From Bacillota bacterium (GTDB lineage Bacteria > Bacillota > Clostridia > Christensenellales > CALWSW01): a DNA stretch of 8,643 bases. This document shows positions 6,070-8,643 of this stretch, piece by piece (the stretch's first letter is position 1; the number at the start of each line of letters is the position of its first letter). The notes beneath the pieces were generated by a model. That model searched no databases. It saw only the letters and a program-made list of their open reading frames with translations, and was not told the origin of the DNA. A program made the translations under genes and the position numbers. The stretch lies in contig JAEYFO010000065.1 of the NCBI GenBank assembly GCA_023402915.1, positions 1-8,643 of the forward strand. Direction: 5' to 3'.

Positions 6070-6594
6070 ATGCGTCTTTCCGTAGCAGATATTTCAAAGA
6101 TCCCGGGCGAGAGCATAGCCTTTGAATTTTCGCAGGACTGGCCGGATTTCACCGATACCGATCCGGAGACCCGCTTTGCCGGCCCGATCCATGTCAGCGG
6201 ACGGGCGTCCAATGTGGGCGACGGCGTGATCGAAGTAAATGCGGTCGCCGAGGCGAAGCTGCTTTCTCAGTGCGTGCGCTGTCTCAAGCCGGTGGAAACG
6301 GAGGTTGTGGCCGACATCTGCGAGCGGTTCGTTCGCGATGGCGTGGTGCAGCCGGAGGAGGCGGAAGCCTATCCTTTTTCCAACGACACCCTTGAGCTCG
6401 ACACCATGGTGCGAGACAATCTTCTTTTGAACCTGCCGATGCGGGTTCTGTGCAGGGAGGATTGCTTGGGTCTGTGCCCGGTCTGCGGGTGCGACCTCAA
6501 TACAAATACGCATTGTTCATGCCGTCAGGAAGCTGTGGACGAGCACCCCATGGCAGCGCTAAAGGCATTGTTGAACGATGATGAGGAGGTGTAA
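6070..6594 (+). CDS. yceD: YceD/YlbN family protein (DUF177), linked to rRNA and L32
   Basis: This 174-residue protein belongs to the DUF177 family (E. coli YceD, B. subtilis YlbN). The family is nearly always encoded just before rpmF and is implicated in 23S rRNA metabolism, with no proven reaction. The middle part carries CVRCLKPVET (68-77). The C-terminal part carries CREDCLGLCPVCGCDLN (128-144) and THCSC (147-151), then the closing DEHPMAALKALL (157-168). Cys68, Cys71, Cys128, Cys132, Cys136 and Cys139 suggest metal binding, but this is inferred. The ATG at 6070 is chosen because GGGAG (6059-6063) lies six bases upstream. An in-frame GTG at 6043 falls at the predicted transcription start and cannot be translated from this promoter. 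The stop is 3 bases before rpmF, so the two genes are surely co-transcribed. Confidence 0.93.
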   Translation: MRLSVADISKIPGESIAFEFSQDWPDFTDTDPETRFAGPIHVSGRASNVGDGVIEVNAVAEAKLLSQCVRCLKPVETEVVADICERFVRDGVVQPEEAEAYPFSNDTLELDTMVRDNLLLNLPMRVLCREDCLGLCPVCGCDLNTNTHCSCRQEAVDEHPMAALKALLNDDEEV

Positions 6595-6597
6595 CAC

Positions 6598-6780
6598 ATG
6601 GCGGTTCCCAAGAGAAAAACTTCCAAGGCAAGGCGTGATTCCCGCAGGGCGAACTGGAAACTGTCGGTCCCCGGTATCGTCGAATGCCCGCAGTGCCACG
6701 AGATGAAGCTGGCCCACCGTATCTGCAAGAAGTGCGGCTACTATGATGGAAAGCAGGTTGTCGCGACCGAAAGCAAGTAA
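6598..6780 (+). CDS. rpmF: 50S ribosomal protein L32 (zinc-binding form)
   Basis: This 60-residue basic protein is L32 (bL32) of the large ribosomal subunit. It begins [19 protein letters not shown], the invariant family start, and carries the zinc ribbon CPQC (30-33) and CKKC (43-46). All four cysteines are present, so this is the zinc-containing C+ form and not the cysteine-free paralogue that some bacteria use under zinc shortage. A near-perfect AGGAGGTG site lies inside the last codons of yceD, and the ATG follows the yceD stop by 3 bases, indicating tight coupling. Transcription runs on into a 177-base repeat-rich tail and stops at the hairpin ending near 7007. Confidence 0.98.
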   Translation: MAVPKRKTSKARRDSRRANWKLSVPGIVECPQCHEMKLAHRICKKCGYYDGKQVVATESK

Positions 6781-6844
6781 GGCGTTTTTCTGAAGCGTTC
6801 CGCGCGGAATTGGCTCAAGCGGGCTGATTTGGAGTTGTTGGGCG

Positions 6845-6918
6845 CTTTGAAAACGACAGGGCACGCGCTGTGCCTTTGAAAACCGGCAAAAGCCAACGCT
6901 TTGGAACCGGTGAAAGCC
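6845..6918 (+). repeat. Degenerate 25-bp tandem repeats in the rpmF 3' region
   Basis: Two near-identical units lie at 6874-6894 (CTTTGAAAACCGGCAAAAGCC, split here as CTTTGAAAAC plus CGGCAAAAGCC) and 6899-6918 (CTTTGGAACC plus GGTGAAAGCC), with a period of 25. A partial copy, CTTTGAAAAC, lies at 6845-6854. Between the partial and first full copies AGGGCAC (6858-6864) can pair with GTGCCTT (6870-6876). GAACCGG (6904-6910) is a perfect complement of CCGGTTC (6942-6948). Confidence 0.6.
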
Positions 6919-6957
6919 GGACGTCCGAAACGGAGCGCAAGCCGGTTCGCTGACAAC

Positions 6958-7007
6958 AAAAAAGAGATTGCCGTGCCCCAGTGGCAAACCGTGCGATCTC
7001 TTTTTTT
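6958..7007 (+). terminator. Strong rho-independent terminator after rpmF
   Basis: AAAAAAGAGATTGC (6958-6971) pairs over 14 bp (one G-U) with GCGATCTCTTTTTT (6993-7006). TGCC/GGCA inside the loop can form a further small stem, and seven T run from 7001 to 7007. The A run on the left arm could make it work in both directions. Confidence 0.92.
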
Positions 7008-7083
7008 GTGCGAAAAAGCGGGCGGTGCAGTTGAAAAAACCGTCGCTTGAACCGGCCAAACGGACAGCTCTACTGCCTTGGGC

Positions 7084-7113
7084 TTGCATTTGGCGGCGGC
7101 TGTAGTATATACT
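7084..7113 (+). promoter_or_regulatory. Probable promoter for plsX (and acpP)
   Basis: TTGCAT (7084-7089) and TATACT (7108-7113) are 18 bases apart; the overlapping TATATA at 7106-7111 gives a 16-base spacer. The -35 is the same as the one proposed for pta. The -10 overlaps a perfect 10-bp palindrome, AGTATATACT (7104-7113). Transcription would start near 7120, leaving a leader of about 165 bases. Confidence 0.6.
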
Positions 7114-7120
7114 GGAAGTA

Positions 7121-7275
7121 TCCTCAGGCGATTAGGGCGCGGGAGCACACTTTGGCAGGCCGGATTGTTTGCTGGCCGCCGGTGAACGCGCCTTGCTCAG
7201 CTGAGGAAAATGGAAAATGGCAAACCGGCTGCCGCGCGGCGGGATCTGCGCCCGGCCTGCTTGCCCGGATGGGAG
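7121..7275 (+). promoter_or_regulatory. Structured 5' leader of plsX, candidate cis-regulatory RNA
   Basis: Three nested stems can be drawn. Stem 1 is TCCTCAG (7121-7127) with CTGAGGA (7201-7207), 7 bp. Stem 2 is AGGGCGCG (7134-7141) with CGCGCCTT (7187-7194), 8 bp with one G-U. Stem 3 is GGC-a-GGCC (7154-7161) with GGCCGCC (7174-7180), 7 bp with one bulge and a 12-nt loop. A competing pairing exists: GCAGGCCGG (7155-7163), which includes the 5' arm of stem 3, is a perfect complement of CCGGCCTGC (7252-7260), which lies 10 bases before the plsX ribosome site GGGAG (7271-7275). Mutually exclusive folds are typical of switches, but GC-rich DNA yields chance stems. I do not recognise a known riboswitch class. 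Confidence 0.4.
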
Positions 7276-7285
7276 AATTTTTGGC

Positions 7286-8305
7286 GTGAAACGAGTAGTT
7301 GTGGACGCATTCGGCGGGGATAACGCGCCGCAGGCCGTGGTGGAAGGCTGCGTAACGGCGCTTTCCGAGATCGGCGACCTGTATCTGATTCTGACCGGCG
7401 ACGAGGAAAAAATTCGCGAGGAGCTTTCCAAATATTCTTACGACAGCGCGCGGGTGGAGATCCGCCACGCGCCCGATATCATCGCAAATTCCGAGCATCC
7501 CGTGCAGGCGGTGCGCACGAAGAAAAACTCTTCTCTGGTCAAGGCGCTCGAAGTGGTGGCCGCCAAAGAAGCCGACGTGTTCGTTTCCGCAGGCAGCACG
7601 GGCGCTGTTCTCGCGGGCGCAACGTTTATCGTCAAGCGCATCCGCGGCGTGAAGCGTCCGGCGCTTGCGCCCATTTTGCCCACGGTGCAGGACGGCCGCA
7701 ACGTTCTTTTGATCGACTGCGGCGCAAACGTGGACTGCAAGCCCATCAACCTCCAGCAGTTCGCCATCATGGGCTCTGCTTATGCCGAGAAGATCATGGG
7801 GGTCAAAAATCCCCGGGTGGGTCTGCTCAACAACGGCGCGGAGGCCGAAAAGGGCTGCGATCTGACCAAGACGGTCTATCAGCTTTTGCAGCAGACGCCG
7901 GTCAATTTCACCGGAAACTGCGAAGGCCGCGATATTCTTTCCGGCGATTTTGACGTGGTCGTGGCCGACGGCTTTGCCGGAAACGTGGCGCTCAAGTCCA
8001 TCGAGGGCACGGCGGGGATGCTGATGTCCATCATGAAAAAAGAGCTGATGGGCGGATTTTTCAGCCGCATCGGCGCGCTGATGGCCAAGCCCGCCTTCCG
8101 CCGTCTCAAGCACCGCATGGATTATTCCGAGCATGGCGGCGCGCTGCTTTTGGGCATTGACGGCGGCATCATCAAGGCGCACGGCAGCTGCTCTGCCAAG
8201 GCGTTTGCCGCAACGCTGCGCCAGGCCTGCGCGTTTATCGACGGCGATGTGGTCAACATCATTCGTCAGAGCATTCAGGCGCTGCCCCTTTCCGACGAGC
8301 AGTAA
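7286..8305 (+). CDS. plsX: Phosphate acyltransferase PlsX (acyl-ACP:phosphate)
   Basis: PlsX converts acyl-ACP and phosphate to acyl phosphate, the acyl donor used by PlsY to make lysophosphatidic acid. It is a peripheral membrane enzyme that commits fatty acids to phospholipid. The 339-residue protein opens with [15 protein letters not shown], matching the family start (DAMGGDNAP, with Phe for Met). Further family blocks are [15 protein letters not shown] (100-114), [10 protein letters not shown] (124-133), [12 protein letters not shown] (142-153), [11 protein letters not shown] (180-190), [20 protein letters not shown] (211-230) and [12 protein letters not shown] (232-243). The GTG at 7286 is chosen because GGGAG lies 10 bases upstream and homology begins there. 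An in-frame ATG at 7217, after GAGGA, would add 23 residues unlike the family. Pta and PlsX share a fold superfamily and both make acyl phosphates. acpP follows. Confidence 0.96.
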   Translation: MKRVVVDAFGGDNAPQAVVEGCVTALSEIGDLYLILTGDEEKIREELSKYSYDSARVEIRHAPDIIANSEHPVQAVRTKKNSSLVKALEVVAAKEADVFVSAGSTGAVLAGATFIVKRIRGVKRPALAPILPTVQDGRNVLLIDCGANVDCKPINLQQFAIMGSAYAEKIMGVKNPRVGLLNNGAEAEKGCDLTKTVYQLLQQTPVNFTGNCEGRDILSGDFDVVVADGFAGNVALKSIEGTAGMLMSIMKKELMGGFFSRIGALMAKPAFRRLKHRMDYSEHGGALLLGIDGGIIKAHGSCSAKAFAATLRQACAFIDGDVVNIIRQSIQALPLSDEQ

Positions 8306-8306
8306 G

Positions 8307-8385
8307 CCACAGCGCAACCATCGTCCGTCAGCAGGGAAGGCGAAAGACGCGCGTTCCCTCTGTGGAATATGCCCCGGGCGGGGCA
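8307..8385 (+). other. Paired hairpins between plsX and acpP
   Basis: AGGGAA (8333-8338) pairs with TTCCCT (8354-8359), and directly next to it CCACAG (8307-8312) pairs with CTGTGG (8360-8365), leaving a 20-nt bulge on the left. A second hairpin, TGCCCC/GGGGCA (8370-8375 and 8380-8385), follows with a GGGC loop. TTTT and TTT come only 8-15 bases later, so termination would be inefficient. No promoter is clear before acpP. The structures may set RNA ends or stability so that acpP is made in excess of plsX; this is inference. Confidence 0.4.
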
Positions 8386-8445
8386 GCGGTATTTTGCTTT
8401 CGAAATCACTTCAACTTTCAAACAGTCAGAACGGAGGAGCAACCC

Positions 8446-8643
8446 ATGCTTTTTGAAAAAGTCAAGGAAATCGTCGCCAATCAGCTCAACGTCGATGCGG
8501 ACAAGATCACACCCGAAACGAACCTCATGGAGGATCTCAAGGCCGACTCCCTCGACATCGTGGAACTGATCATGGATCTCGAATCGGAATTTGACCTTCA
8601 GATCCCCGACGAGGATCTGCCCAAGGTGGCGACGGTGCAGGAC
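8446..8643 (+). CDS. acpP: Acyl carrier protein (3' partial)
   Basis: AcpP carries growing and finished acyl chains on a 4'-phosphopantetheine arm and supplies acyl-ACP to PlsX and to fatty acid synthase. Sixty-six residues are visible before the window ends; the family is usually 75-80 residues, so only about ten are missing. The attachment serine is Ser35 in [15 protein letters not shown] (32-46), following the usual TNLMEDL (25-31). The next acidic stretch, [19 protein letters not shown] (48-66), is also typical. The ATG at 8446 has GGAGGAG at 8433-8439 with ideal spacing. It lies 140 bases after plsX in the same direction, a common arrangement in Clostridia, where rnc often follows. Confidence 0.98.
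   Translation, partial: MLFEKVKEIVANQLNVDADKITPETNLMEDLKADSLDIVELIMDLESEFDLQIPDEDLPKVATVQD

Larger units (their letters stand above)
6781..7285. other. 505-bp non-coding region between rpmF and plsX
   Basis: No gene is supported here on either strand; open frames are shadows without family likeness or good start sites. From left to right it holds a 12-bp palindrome TTCCGCGCGGAA (6798-6809), tandem repeats with foldable arms (6845-6948), a strong terminator (6958-7007), a promoter (7084-7113) and a structured plsX leader (7121-7275). B. subtilis places fapR before plsX; no fapR gene and no recognisable FapR operator is seen here. Confidence 0.75.

Noticed and set aside
7104..7113. AGTATATACT palindrome as a FapR-type operator for plsX
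   Set aside because: It does not resemble the B. subtilis FapR operator, and such A/T palindromes arise readily at -10 elements. Left as a note on the promoter.
7210..7323. Short frame of 37 codons from an ATG at 7210 that overlaps the plsX start, a possible leader peptide
   Set aside because: GAGGA ends only two bases before the ATG, too close to serve it, and the translation shows no codon pattern suggesting attenuation. The same GAGGA is better spaced for the in-frame ATG at 7217, which is noted under plsX.
7124..8317. Minus-strand frame of 397 codons opposite plsX, and similar ones at 933-1787 and 4498-5319
   Set aside because: Same shadow composition, no plausible ribosome sites or family motifs, and each lies over a well-supported plus-strand gene.
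1..8643. Search for CRISPR, insertion sequences, toxin-antitoxin, tRNA, phage or defence genes
   Set aside because: No regularly spaced repeats, transposase motifs, inverted-repeat ends, cloverleaf folds or unusual small gene pairs were seen; every protein fits a core housekeeping family.

Overview
This window is ordinary bacterial chromosome from what looks like a GC-rich Firmicute, most likely of class Clostridia. That is inferred from gene content, the Shine-Dalgarno sites (AAGGAG, GGAGGAG, AGGAGGTG) and the SigA-type promoters. The genes are a patatin-family hydrolase, tRNA(Met) cytidine acetate ligase (tmcAL/ylbM), pta, ackA, yceD/ylbN, rpmF, plsX and acpP. All have similar base composition. 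I see no mobile element, phage gene, CRISPR array, tRNA or rRNA.

Layout: 1-840 is the C-terminal half of an ABC exporter subunit cut by the window edge. 972-1754 encodes a patatin-like hydrolase (YlbK/RssA type) and ends at a strong terminator. 1965-3155 on the minus strand is tmcAL, convergent with the hydrolase and divergent from pta. A 426-bp region (3156-3581) holds back-to-back promoters and several palindromes. 3582-4577 is pta and 4699-5907 is ackA, with a terminator-like hairpin between them. A consensus promoter (TTGACA-N17-TATAAT) then drives yceD (6070-6594) and rpmF (6598-6780). A 505-bp non-coding region (6781-7285) holds a repeat-rich rpmF 3' tail, a strong terminator, a promoter and a structured plsX leader. 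plsX (7286-8305) and the start of acpP (from 8446) follow.

How the genes work together: Pta and AckA interconvert acetyl-CoA, acetyl phosphate and acetate, making ATP. TmcAL spends ATP and acetate to acetylate the wobble cytidine of elongator tRNA(Met). PlsX makes acyl phosphate from acyl-ACP for phospholipid synthesis, and AcpP is its carrier. YceD and L32 belong to ribosome production. The neighbourhood therefore joins acetate energy metabolism, membrane lipid synthesis and translation. In Bacillus subtilis ylbK-ylbL-ylbM-ylbN-rpmF lie together; here ylbL is missing, ylbM is inverted, and pta-ackA sits between ylbM and ylbN.

All protein-coding genes belong to known families, and I found no convincing new protein system. 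What is unexplained lies in the non-coding DNA: a plsX leader with nested stems and a competing 9-bp pairing, a terminator-like hairpin in the tmcAL leader, a hairpin between pta and ackA, and tandem repeats in the rpmF 3' region. These are hand-found pairings without energy calculation or comparative support.
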